NCBI GenBank assembly: GCA_016296285.1
Contig: JAEDJP010000017.1
Coordinates: forward strand, 1-18,966
DNA from: Bacilli bacterium
GTDB lineage: Bacteria > Bacillota_I > Bacilli_A > RFN20 > CAG-826
Direction of reading: 5' to 3'
Length of the DNA: 18,966 bases
The number at the start of each line of letters is the position of its first letter. The first letter of the stretch is position 1. Of the stretch, positions 1 through 6,326 are shown one piece after another. The notes beneath the pieces are model-generated. The model saw only the letters and a list, made by a program, of their open reading frames with translations, did not search any database and had not been told where the DNA came from. The translations under genes were made by a program, and so were the position numbers.

Positions 1-1558
1 AGTCGTCAAAGACGATGATCGGGGCGTTTGGCAAAAGGGCGCGGGCAATCGCGACTCGCTGCCGCTGGCCGCCGGAAAGGGTCACGCCCTTTTCCCCGAC
101 GGGAGTGGCATAGCCTTGGTCGAAATGGAGGATTGCCTCGTCGATTTCCGCCGTTCTCGCGGCTTTCTCCACGGAAGCGTGGGTCGCCTCTGGGACGGCG
201 ATGCGGATGTTGTCCTCGATGGAGCGGGAGAAGAGGAAGGGATCTTGAAGGACGCTTGCGACGTCTTGCCGAAGGATTTTCTTGGACTTCGTTTTGGCGT
301 CGACGCCATCGAAGAAGATCGTTCCGCCCGTCGTTTCGTAAAGGCGGGTAAGCAAGGCGTAAAGCGTGCTTTTCCCCGATCCCGTTCGCCCCATGATCGC
401 GCAGGTGGAACCGGCTGGGATGTGGAACGAGACGTCCTTGACGACGTCGTTGTCGGGCTCATCCGGATAGTGGAACGAGACGTGGTCGAAGACGATATCG
501 CCGTGGAGAGGAGCTTCGTCGCCTTCCTCGATGTTCTCAAGAGGGGCGCTTAAAAGAAGCTGGATGCGGTCGCTTGCGGCCATGACCTGGCCGAAGGCGG
601 ACATCGTCTGGGCGGCATCGCGCAAAGGCCAGACCATCATGTTGACGAACGTGAAGGAAATGGCGACGCTCCCGCCGGAGATGAGGCCCTCGAAGCAAAG
701 GGCGACCGCGGTGACGACCGCGATGGAGCGGGAGAAGAAGATGAAGATGTCGCTGAAGGAATAGAAGAACGATTCCAAGAAGCGGTCGTAACGGGAGACT
801 TTCTGATAGGCGAGAAGGTCTTTTTCGAAGGCCGCGATTTCCTTTTGCTCGGCAGAAAAGGCCTTGATGACGCGAACGCCCGCGAGGTTGTCGTTCAAGC
901 GGTCGACGATCTGGGCCTCGGCATCATCGGCGGCGCGGTAGGCCTTGCGGACCTTCTTGATGAAAAAGAAACTGAAAATGAAAAGCGGAACCATGAAGAC
1001 GAGCGTCGAAAGGGCGAGAAGGAAATGGATTTGGAACAAAACGATGAGGGAGAAGACGAGCATCCAGAGGGAATAAAGGACTTGGGAGGTCTGCATGATC
1101 AAGAATTTGCGGATGGTATCGACGTCCTGCGTGCAGGTTTGGATGAGGTCGCCGGGCTTGGCTTGTTTGTAATAGGAAAAAGGCAGTCCCAGCAGATGGT
1201 CATACATCTCGTCTTGCATGTGGCGGTTGATCAGGCTCGAGACGCGCGCCCTTAGGATCATGCGAATCATGGAAATGAGGACAAGGACCACGGCGCTGCC
1301 GAGGACCCAGAATCCGATGATGTTGGTGTTTCCGTAAAGGCTTTCGATGTCGGAACCGCCCGCGACGATTTGGGCAACCCATTTCTCCAGGAAGGCCGCT
1401 TTCGAAAGCTGCCCCATGTAGGTATCGACCAAAACAGACGTTAGAAATGTCGAGAAAACGGAGCAAAGGCACATCAAAAACTGGAACACATAGGACAAAA
1501 CATAGATGCCGACGTGGCCCTTGAGCATTCGTTTTACGGTGTTCCAGACATGCGACAT
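1..1558 (-). CDS. ABC exporter half-transporter (permease-ATPase fusion), C-terminus cut off
   Basis: The minus strand is open from an ATG at 1558 to the window edge (519 codons visible). The N-terminal ~330 residues are hydrophobic, with the intracellular-loop motif HLLGLPFSYYKQAKPGDLIQ that is typical of type-IV (MsbA/LmrA-like) ABC exporters. The nucleotide-binding domain follows: Walker A GRTGSGKST at residues 390-398, a Q-loop SVLQDPFLFS, signature LSGGQRQRVAIARAL from residue 494, and Walker B PIIVFDD, after which the window ends. The missing part should be the D-loop and H-loop. The family exports drugs, lipids or peptides as dimers; substrate cannot be told. It is transcribed away from the glycosidase, so any partner subunit would lie beyond the left edge. 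No Shine-Dalgarno precedes the ATG; a start at codon 11 is possible but has none either. Confidence 0.93.
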   Translation of the reverse strand, partial: MSHVWNTVKRMLKGHVGIYVLSYVFQFLMCLCSVFSTFLTSVLVDTYMGQLSKAAFLEKWVAQIVAGGSDIESLYGNTNIIGFWVLGSAVVLVLISMIRMILRARVSSLINRHMQDEMYDHLLGLPFSYYKQAKPGDLIQTCTQDVDTIRKFLIMQTSQVLYSLWMLVFSLIVLFQIHFLLALSTLVFMVPLFIFSFFFIKKVRKAYRAADDAEAQIVDRLNDNLAGVRVIKAFSAEQKEIAAFEKDLLAYQKVSRYDRFLESFFYSFSDIFIFFSRSIAVVTAVALCFEGLISGGSVAISFTFVNMMVWPLRDAAQTMSAFGQVMAASDRIQLLLSAPLENIEEGDEAPLHGDIVFDHVSFHYPDEPDNDVVKDVSFHIPAGSTCAIMGRTGSGKSTLYALLTRLYETTGGTIFFDGVDAKTKSKKILRQDVASVLQDPFLFSRSIEDNIRIAVPEATHASVEKAARTAEIDEAILHFDQGYATPVGEKGVTLSGGQRQRVAIARALLPNAPIIVFDD

Positions 1559-1572
1559 AGTGCTAGCACTAT
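1557..1572. promoter_or_regulatory. 16-bp perfect palindrome, putative operator
   Basis: ATAGTGCTAGCACTAT is its own reverse complement. It covers the start codon of the minus-strand exporter and five of the six bases of its proposed -10 element, so a protein bound here should block that promoter. The regulator is unknown. It is too short a hairpin, and has no T tract, to be a terminator. Confidence 0.5.
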
Positions 1573-1576
1573 ACCA
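1568..1576 (-). promoter_or_regulatory. Extended -10 promoter of the ABC exporter
   Basis: Read on the minus strand, TGGTATAGT is an extended -10 (TGn plus a 5/6 match to TATAAT) ending 9 nt before the ATG at 1558. Initiation about 7 nt downstream would leave a leader of 2-3 nt. No good -35 is visible, as is common for extended -10 promoters. Inferred from sequence only. Confidence 0.45.
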
Positions 1577-1711
1577 CATGTTGCGAAATATAAAAGCCGG
1601 TCCCTTGAGAAACTGGCTGAAAAGTTTTGGACAAAATGTTCATTCGGTCCAGTAATCGAGAAGAAAGGCAACCCAGAACCCGAAAAATGCACCAATTCCG
1701 CGAAAAAGTGC

Positions 1712-1717
1712 GATAAT
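1712..1717 (+). promoter_or_regulatory. Possible -10 element of the GH13 gene, leaderless spacing
   Basis: GATAAT lies exactly 6 nt before the ATG at 1724 and matches 5 of 6 consensus bases. The best -35 at about the right distance (TGCACC, 1688-1693) is poor. There is no Shine-Dalgarno, so the transcript may begin at the ATG. The rest of the divergent 1559-1723 region shows no other clear signal. Confidence 0.35.
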
Positions 1718-1723
1718 GTCCAC

Positions 1724-3424
1724 ATGAATAAAACACATTGGTGGCGCGATGCCGTCGGATACATTATTTATCCGCAGTCTTTTCAGGACTCGAACGGGGA
1801 TGGAATCGGGGACATTCCCGGCATCATCTCGCGACTCGATTATCTTCGGGACCTCGGCGTGAACCTCTTGTGGATTTGCCCGATTTTCGCTTCCCCGATG
1901 GACGATAACGGTTACGACGTTTCCGATTATTACTCGATCAATCCCGCGTATGGGACGATGGATGATTTCCGACGCTTGCTAACTGAGGCCCACGCGAGGG
2001 GCATCCGGATCGCGATTGACTTGGTCATGAACCATACTTCCGATGAGCACCCGTGGTTCCGCAAAGCATTGGCCGACCCCTCGAGCGAGGAGCGTGGCTA
2101 CTACTACATCCGCAAGGGAAAGACCGTAAACGGAAAGCTCCTTCCCCCAAACAACTGGAAGGGCTTCTTCGCGACTTCCGCCTGGGAAAGGATCCCCGGG
2201 ACGGATGATTTTTACCTCCACATCTTTTCGAAGAAGATGCCGGATGTGAATTGGGGCAACCCGAAACTCCGAGAACAATACTACAAAATCGCCCGTTTTT
2301 ACCTCGACATGGGGGTCGATGGGTTCCGCCTCGACGCCCTTGCCCACCTCGGGAAAGACCAGACGTTCGCGGATTCCGATTTTCCCGTTGACGAAAACGG
2401 CCTCGCTTTCGATACCGGGCGCTTCTCGAACCGAAACGATCTATTCGGTTACTTGCGGGAATTCCGCGAGAAAGTCCTTGACCATTACGATTGCGTGGCC
2501 ATCGGTGAAGTCGGCGGCGACCTCTCCCCCGAAAAAGCCTTGGATTATTCTTCCTATGACCATGGCAGCATCGACATGGTCTTCAATTTCGACACGGCTT
2601 GGAGCAACGGGGCTTATGGGTCCATCGACAAGAGCGACGAGGAAATCGTGACCGATGTCGTCGGTCTCAAAAGGGCCTTCGAACGCTGGTACCGCATTTG
2701 CAACGGCAAAGCCGATATGCCTCTTTATTGGGACAATCATGACCATCCGCGGGTGCTAAGCCAATACGGCTCCCTCGCACATCGAAACGAATCCGCGAAA
2801 GCGTTGCTGACCGTTTTGCTCTTCCTTTATGGGACGCCTTTCCTTTATAACGGCGACGAGATCGGGATGAGCAACGTAACCTATACCTCGCTTGACGATT
2901 TCGCGAATGACTGCGGCAATCGCAACGACATCGCGGAGAAGAGGGCCCAAGGCTATTCCGACGAGCAAATCCTCAAATACCTTTGCCGCTGCTCCAGGAC
3001 GAATGCCAGGACGCCTTTCCAGTGGAACCGCGAGCCGAACGCGGGTTTCACGACCGGGAACCCCTTCATCAAAGTCAACGAAAACTACTTGCAGGGGGTG
3101 AACGCCCTCGACGAGATGGAAGACCCGTGGTCGATCATCAATTATGCTCAATACGCCATCTGGAAACGCAGGGACCCCGAGATTCAAAAACTCATGAACG
3201 GGAAGCTCACCTTCCTCGAAATCGAAAACCCGGACGTCATCGCCTACGTCCACGAAAGCGAGGCGGGAAAGCTGTTCGTCATCGCCAATATGCGCGACCA
3301 TGACGTAAGGTTCCCGTTCTATTACTCCGTCGAGGATTGCTATTTGCACAATTATGGCGAGGCGCTTCTCCAAGACCACGTCTTCACCCTTCGCCCGTTC
3401 GAGTGTTTCCTCCTCAAGGCCTGA
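1724..3424 (+). CDS. GH13 alpha-glucosidase / oligo-1,6-glucosidase family hydrolase
   Basis: 566 aa, the usual length for the cytoplasmic alpha-glucosidase branch of GH13; no signal peptide. It begins WWRDAVGYIIYPQSF and carries a calcium-loop sequence DSNGDGIGD (22-30). Conserved regions are present: DLVMNHTSDEHPWF (region I), GVDGFRLDAL with nucleophile Asp204, IGEVGG with acid/base Glu262, and WDNHDHPR with Asp340, so it should be active. Region V reads MPDVNWGNP. It would hydrolyse short alpha-glucosides (isomaltose, maltose, possibly trehalose-6-phosphate or sucrose); sequence alone does not choose. The frame is open back to an ATG at 1514, but that adds 70 residues unrelated to the family and running into the divergent exporter gene, so 1724 is preferred. 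It heads a unit with the PucR-HTH gene 3 nt downstream. Confidence 0.93.
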   Translation: MNKTHWWRDAVGYIIYPQSFQDSNGDGIGDIPGIISRLDYLRDLGVNLLWICPIFASPMDDNGYDVSDYYSINPAYGTMDDFRRLLTEAHARGIRIAIDLVMNHTSDEHPWFRKALADPSSEERGYYYIRKGKTVNGKLLPPNNWKGFFATSAWERIPGTDDFYLHIFSKKMPDVNWGNPKLREQYYKIARFYLDMGVDGFRLDALAHLGKDQTFADSDFPVDENGLAFDTGRFSNRNDLFGYLREFREKVLDHYDCVAIGEVGGDLSPEKALDYSSYDHGSIDMVFNFDTAWSNGAYGSIDKSDEEIVTDVVGLKRAFERWYRICNGKADMPLYWDNHDHPRVLSQYGSLAHRNESAKALLTVLLFLYGTPFLYNGDEIGMSNVTYTSLDDFANDCGNRNDIAEKRAQGYSDEQILKYLCRCSRTNARTPFQWNREPNAGFTTGNPFIKVNENYLQGVNALDEMEDPWSIINYAQYAIWKRRDPEIQKLMNGKLTFLEIENPDVIAYVHESEAGKLFVIANMRDHDVRFPFYYSVEDCYLHNYGEALLQDHVFTLRPFECFLLKA

Positions 3425-3427
3425 TCC

Positions 3428-4006
3428 ATGGAAAAACACTATTTGTTCAAGACGTCGGCGGCCTTTGATCGGATTGCGTTCGAAGACATTCTGTCTGACA
3501 TCGGCGTCGAAGGCGTTGATTATTCTTCCCCGACGGAAGGCTGGTTTGTCGCGGACGCCAAGAAGGTCGCGGAACTCGTTCCCTTGCTTTCGGTCATGCG
3601 CGACGACCTCGGGATTTCCATTTCTTTTCTCGTGAGCCATGGTTTTGGCGCGTTGGAGAAGAAGCTCTTGGCCGAGGCTTTTGCCTATTATCCGAATCAA
3701 GCGCTCTTCCCGACCGACGTCATTTTGAAAGAGATGTCGTTTGGGAATTATTCGTCTTATCCCTTGATCAAAGCCCGGTTTGAGACGATCCCTCACGAAC
3801 TCATGCTCACGGCCGGGACCTACCTTCGGTGCGGGCTCGACGGGATTCTCGCCGCGAAATGCCTTTTCATCCACCGAAACACGTTCCTTTATCGCTTGAA
3901 CCAATTCATAGAGCAGACGAATCTCGACATCCGCGACTACCACAACGCCCTTTTTCTCGAGCTTTATTTCCAATTGGAAAACTCCTATCACGGTGATTTC
4001 CGTTAA
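3428..4006 (+). CDS. Short PucR/CdaR-type helix-turn-helix regulator
   Basis: 192 aa. The last ~65 residues match the PucR C-terminal HTH domain: a long helix LMLTAGTYLRCGLDGILAAK followed by the hallmark IHRNTFLYRLNQ and a terminal helix (DIRDYHNALFLELYFQL). Known family members are longer and have a GAF or GGDEF-like sensor part; here the N-terminal ~125 residues are unrecognised and could be a reduced ligand-binding domain. It starts 3 nt after the glycosidase stop, with AAGG as a weak ribosome site, so it is translated from the same mRNA. The inferred role is transcriptional control of sugar use, possibly of the inverted repeats at 1557-1572 or 4010-4022. DNA-binding assignment is fairly secure; the regulon is not. 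Confidence 0.78.
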   Translation: MEKHYLFKTSAAFDRIAFEDILSDIGVEGVDYSSPTEGWFVADAKKVAELVPLLSVMRDDLGISISFLVSHGFGALEKKLLAEAFAYYPNQALFPTDVILKEMSFGNYSSYPLIKARFETIPHELMLTAGTYLRCGLDGILAAKCLFIHRNTFLYRLNQFIEQTNLDIRDYHNALFLELYFQLENSYHGDFR

Positions 4007-4009
4007 TTT

Positions 4010-4022
4010 GTGCATCGTGCAC
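4010..4022. promoter_or_regulatory. Inverted repeat GTGCA-TCG-TGCAC upstream of the MsmX-type gene
   Basis: A perfect 5-bp inverted repeat with a 3-nt centre, immediately upstream of the proposed -35 of the ATPase gene. It shares the GTGC/GCAC half-site with the palindrome at 1557-1572, but with different spacing. It could be an operator; no T tract follows, so not a terminator. Confidence 0.3.
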
Positions 4023-4051
4023 TAGATAACCGTTTGTGAAAGCGCTATCAT
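4023..4051 (+). promoter_or_regulatory. Promoter of the MsmX-type ATPase gene
   Basis: TAGATA (4/6 match to the -35 consensus) at 4023-4028 is separated by 17 nt from TATCAT (5/6 match to the -10) at 4046-4051. The cre-type site overlaps the spacer and -10, an arrangement that gives repression. Confidence 0.5.
4037..4050. promoter_or_regulatory. cre-type operator (CcpA/LacI family)
   Basis: TGAAAGCGCTATCA fits the Bacilli catabolite-responsive element consensus TGWAANCGNTNWCA at every position, with the LacI-family central CG. It sits over the promoter of the sugar ATPase gene. CcpA or a LacI-type sugar repressor could be the ligand; neither gene is in this window. Confidence 0.72.
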
Positions 4052-4079
4052 ACATCGCAAATGGAGGACATACTGATTT

Positions 4080-5375
4080 ATGTCAAAAGACAAAAAGACT
4101 GAAACCGCTGTTGCCGTCCCCGAAAAAGATGCGAACATGGGCTATGTTTCCCTTCGTCACATCGACAAGATCTACGATAACAACGTGCAAGCCGTTTTCG
4201 ATTTCAACTTGGAAATCGCTCGGAAAGAATTCATCGTTTTCGTCGGACCTTCCGGCTGCGGCAAATCCACGACCCTTCGCATGATCGCGGGTCTCGAGGA
4301 CATTTCCGCCGGTGAGCTCTGGATCGACGGCGAGTATTCCAATGACCGCACCCCGAAAGACCGCGATATCGCGATGGTCTTCCAGTCCTACGCCCTTTAT
4401 CCGCACATGACGGTTTACAACAATATGGCGTTCGGCCTCAAAATCCGTCACCTTCCGAAAGAGGAAATCGATCGCCGCGTCCGCGAAGCCGCCAAGATCC
4501 TCCAAATCGAAGAATATCTCGACCGCAAGCCGAAGGCCCTCTCCGGCGGCCAGCGTCAGCGTGTCGCCCTTGGCCGTGCCATCGTCCGCAACGCGAAGCT
4601 CTTCTTGATGGACGAACCGCTCTCCAACCTCGACGCCAAACTCCGCGTCCAGATGCGTTCCGAGATCATCAAGCTCCACGAAGCCATCGGGGCGACGACC
4701 ATCTACGTCACCCACGACCAGACCGAGGCCATGACCATGGCGAGCCGCATCGTCGTCATGAAACTCGGCCGCGTCCAGCAAATTGGCAGCCCGATCGAGA
4801 TTTACAACCATCCCGCCAATCTCTTTGTCGCCACCTTCATCGGCTCCCCGGCCATGAACGTCATGAAAGCCGTCTATTCCGATGGCGTCATCGTTTTGAG
4901 CAACGGCGTCCGCATCCCCCTTTCCAAAGAAGCGAAAGCCGCTCACGATGCCTTCTATCTCGGCGAAGTCAAACTTGCGGAAGAAGAAGCCGCGAAGGTC
5001 GCCGAGCAACTCGCCGCAAAGAACGGGAAAGACGAAAAACTCGAGAAACAAGCTGCCGATTGGGCTGCCAAGATTGAAAAACTCAAGGCTTCCGTTTCCG
5101 GCGATCACGAGATCGTCTACGGCATTCGTCCGGAGGACATCCACGACATTGCTGACGCCACCAAAGACGAACTTGGCGAAGCCTACACCATCAAGGTCGC
5201 GGTCGCCGAGCTTCTTGGCCACGAATACTACATCCACACGGATTTCGGCGGAATCGACATGGTTGCCAAGATCCCTCTCGTCCACGAAATCAAGATCGGC
5301 GACGAAATGCAGATTGCCTTCTCCCTCAAGAAAGCCCACATCTTCGACCCCGTCACCGAAAAGAGGGTTTACTAA
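4080..5375 (+). CDS. msmX: MsmX/UgpC-type sugar ABC transporter ATPase
   Basis: 431 aa. Walker A GPSGCGKS at 56-63, Q-loop FQSYALYPHMTVYNNM (Gln102), signature LSGGQRQRVALGRAI from 154, Walker B LFLMDEP at 174-180, switch His212 (THDQTEAMTMASRI), then the C-terminal OB/TOBE regulatory domain (IRPEDI at 349-354). This family energises several carbohydrate importers (maltodextrins, raffinose-type sugars). No permease or binding protein is nearby, so it looks like a shared ATPase acting in trans. Typical members have about 365-380 residues; the excess is mainly a charged Ala/Glu/Lys stretch at about 284-340, plus a ~19-residue N-terminal tail. GGAGG at 4063-4067 is 12 nt from the chosen ATG; Met20 (4137) is an alternative start with a poorer ribosome site. 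It is probably its own unit, cre-regulated and ended by a strong terminator. Confidence 0.93.
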   Translation: MSKDKKTETAVAVPEKDANMGYVSLRHIDKIYDNNVQAVFDFNLEIARKEFIVFVGPSGCGKSTTLRMIAGLEDISAGELWIDGEYSNDRTPKDRDIAMVFQSYALYPHMTVYNNMAFGLKIRHLPKEEIDRRVREAAKILQIEEYLDRKPKALSGGQRQRVALGRAIVRNAKLFLMDEPLSNLDAKLRVQMRSEIIKLHEAIGATTIYVTHDQTEAMTMASRIVVMKLGRVQQIGSPIEIYNHPANLFVATFIGSPAMNVMKAVYSDGVIVLSNGVRIPLSKEAKAAHDAFYLGEVKLAEEEAAKVAEQLAAKNGKDEKLEKQAADWAAKIEKLKASVSGDHEIVYGIRPEDIHDIADATKDELGEAYTIKVAVAELLGHEYYIHTDFGGIDMVAKIPLVHEIKIGDEMQIAFSLKKAHIFDPVTEKRVY

Positions 5376-5386
5376 GCCTTTGACGC

Positions 5387-5420
5387 AAGGGCCTCAAGTT
5401 GCTTGAGGCCCTTTTCTTTT
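5387..5420 (+). terminator. Rho-independent terminator after the MsmX-type gene
   Basis: A perfect 12-bp stem AAGGGCCTCAAG / CTTGAGGCCCTT with loop TTG is followed by TTCTTTT. It lies 11 nt after the stop codon. Confidence 0.93.
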
Positions 5421-5431
5421 GAAAGTAAAAT
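5403..5431 (+). promoter_or_regulatory. Promoter of the 66-aa gene, embedded in the terminator
   Basis: TTGAGG (5403-5408, inside the second arm of the terminator stem), 17-nt spacer, then TAAAAT (5426-5431, 5/6 match). The ATG at 5438 is 6 nt beyond the -10, so initiation would be at or next to the start codon. Confidence 0.5.
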
Positions 5432-5437
5432 AAGCGC

Positions 5438-5638
5438 ATGCCCCAACTAGGTGAATCAACAAAAAAGCAACGCAAGAAAACGCGGGATGACGCCCGAGAA
5501 ATCGTGAGCGCCTATTCCCCGGAAGGAGAAAGGAGAAACAAGGCGTCCAAACGCAAGAATATTCTTGTTTTTGCCTTGTCCATCGTTTTCACCTTGGCCC
5601 TCGTCGTCTTGTTCGCCGTTTTCCTGCTCCGCTCTTAA
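5438..5638 (+). CDS. Small single-pass (tail-anchored) membrane protein, unknown
   Basis: 66 aa. The first ~42 residues are hydrophilic and strongly basic (TKKQRKKTRDDAR, ERRNKASKRK). Residues ~43-63 are one hydrophobic segment (ILVFALSIVFTLALVVLFAVF), and the protein ends two residues later. That layout predicts a tail-anchored or N-in protein with nearly all of its mass in the cytoplasm, where the basic part could touch nucleic acid, ribosomes or lipid head groups. I do not recognise a family. No Shine-Dalgarno precedes the ATG; the promoter suggests a leaderless transcript. It is monocistronic, between two terminators. Confidence 0.68.
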   Translation: MPQLGESTKKQRKKTRDDAREIVSAYSPEGERRNKASKRKNILVFALSIVFTLALVVLFAVFLLRS

Positions 5639-5648
5639 TTTACTTTTT

Positions 5649-5711
5649 GCCCTCTTTTTCCTTCAATGGTAAGCCGATTGGCTTTTCGCGGGAAAAAGAG
5701 GGCCTTTTTTT
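5649..5711 (+). terminator. Terminator with long stem and nested hairpin
   Basis: Arms GCCCTCTTTTTCC (5649-5661) and GGAAAAAGAGGGC (5691-5703) pair over 13 bp and are followed by CTTTTTTT. The 29-nt interior holds a second hairpin AAGCC-GATT-GGCTT. It ends the transcript of the 66-aa gene. Confidence 0.88.
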
Positions 5712-5724
5712 GTCTAAAAGAAAA

Positions 5725-5996
5725 TAGGGCTTGAGCGGAAATGGCCGTTCACCTTGCACGGATGTCAGGCGTTCTTCGGTGGAACGCTTCCAATCCTTTA
5801 TCTCCCCATTTGGCTTGGCTGACCAAAAAGGAGAGAAGGACACGCATCTCAGCCACTGCGTTCCTTGGCTTGGAACTTCTGTGCTCGCTCCAATCGCTCC
5901 TTCGGGCTAAGCAAGCCTTAGAGGGAGACGCAAATCTCTTTGTTCGATTGCATTCACAATGCGCCGACCATCGCGTCTCCCTCTTTTCGTTTTTTT
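5725..5996 (+). ncRNA. Candidate structured RNA or long leader, family not recognised
   Basis: About 270 nt lacking a convincing gene, between a terminator and a second terminator. TAGGGCTTG (5725-5733) can pair with CAAGCCTTA (5912-5920), 9 bp with one G-U, closing a domain of about 196 nt. Inside I see GAGCGG/CCGTTC; GGAT plus GCGTTC pairing with GAACGC plus ATCC; TCCTT, TCTCC and TTGG pairing with CCAA, GGAGA and AAGGA; GTTCC/GGAAC; and GCTC/GGGC. This is compatible with a multi-branched RNA. It may be an independent small RNA or a cis-regulatory leader of the gene at 6011. I found no T-box core, SRP, tmRNA, RNase P or common riboswitch signature. Ends are approximate and no clear promoter was found. 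An ORF is open from 5741 through here into the 6011 gene, but its sequence is not protein-like. Confidence 0.42.
5920..5996 (+). terminator. Terminator/attenuator directly before the 98-aa gene
   Basis: AGAGGGAGACGC (5920-5931) pairs perfectly with GCGTCTCCCTCT (5973-5984) and is followed by a T-rich run to 5996. The 41-nt loop contains GCATT-CAC-AATGC. The T tract ends only 3 nt before the ribosome site (6000-6004) of the next gene, an attenuator-like position. Confidence 0.85.
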
Positions 5997-6010
5997 CGTG
6001 GAGGAATTTT

Positions 6011-6307
6011 ATGGTTGATCATTTCGAAAAAACCAAGAAGACCGGAACAATCCTTCTTGGCTGCTTATTCGCCGCGTTCTGCATCGTTGGAATCTTGATC
6101 CTTTTCACGAAACCATCGGATTCCGAATCGATTTCCGAATTGGCTTCGCGTTTGTCATTGATCTATTTTTGTGGCTTCGTCCTCACCGGGCTGTTCCTTC
6201 TTGTTCTTGGGCTGCTGTTTCTTCAAAGTATGGAAATGATTGAAAAAGTTCACGCGTCCGTAACGGAAAAAGAAAAGTCAGAAGAAGAGCATGATCAAGG
6301 GTTTTGA
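6011..6307 (+). CDS. Small two-helix membrane protein, unknown
   Basis: 98 aa with two hydrophobic segments: residues ~12-33 (GTILLGCLFAAFCIVGILILF) and ~48-71 (LIYFCGFVLTGLFLLVLGLLF), then an acidic, charged C-terminus. No recognised family. The frame is open back to 5741, but GGAGG at 6000-6004, 6 nt before this ATG, fixes the start at 6011; the upstream part coincides with terminator and structured-RNA sequence. The preceding terminator implies either a regulated readthrough or that expression depends on a promoter I cannot see. Its 3' end overlaps the minus-strand terminator of the convergent gene. Confidence 0.66.
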   Translation: MVDHFEKTKKTGTILLGCLFAAFCIVGILILFTKPSDSESISELASRLSLIYFCGFVLTGLFLLVLGLLFLQSMEMIEKVHASVTEKEKSEEEHDQGF

Positions 6308-6323
6308 TGTCTCCTTCTGACTT
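6264..6323 (-). terminator. Minus-strand terminator of the DUF523 gene
   Basis: AAGTCAGAAG (minus strand 6323-6314) pairs perfectly with CTTCTGACTT (6284-6275) across a 29-nt loop. On the minus strand it is followed by TTCTTTTTCC. It lies over the last codons of the convergent plus-strand gene; there is no T tract in the plus direction. Confidence 0.7.
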
Positions 6324-6326
6324 GCG

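Noticed and set aside
1514..1723. 70-residue N-terminal extension of the GH13 gene
   Set aside because: It overlaps the divergent exporter's start region, has no family counterpart, and the GH13 family N-terminus begins at 1724.
2756..4015. Long minus-strand reading frame of 419 codons opposite the GH13 and PucR-HTH genes
   Set aside because: Antisense shadow of strongly codon-biased plus-strand genes; no protein-like motif and no promoter or ribosome site.
1557..4022. The two GTGC/GCAC inverted repeats as copies of one operator
   Set aside because: Half-site spacing differs (2 versus 5 nt), so identity of the regulator cannot be claimed; reported only as a possibility.
4083..5339. Long minus-strand reading frame of 418 codons opposite the MsmX-type gene
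   Set aside because: Antisense of a clear ABC ATPase whose motifs fix the plus frame.
5741..6010. 90-codon upstream extension of the 6011 gene
   Set aside because: It runs through hairpins and a perfect terminator; GGAGG at 6000-6004 points to ATG 6011.
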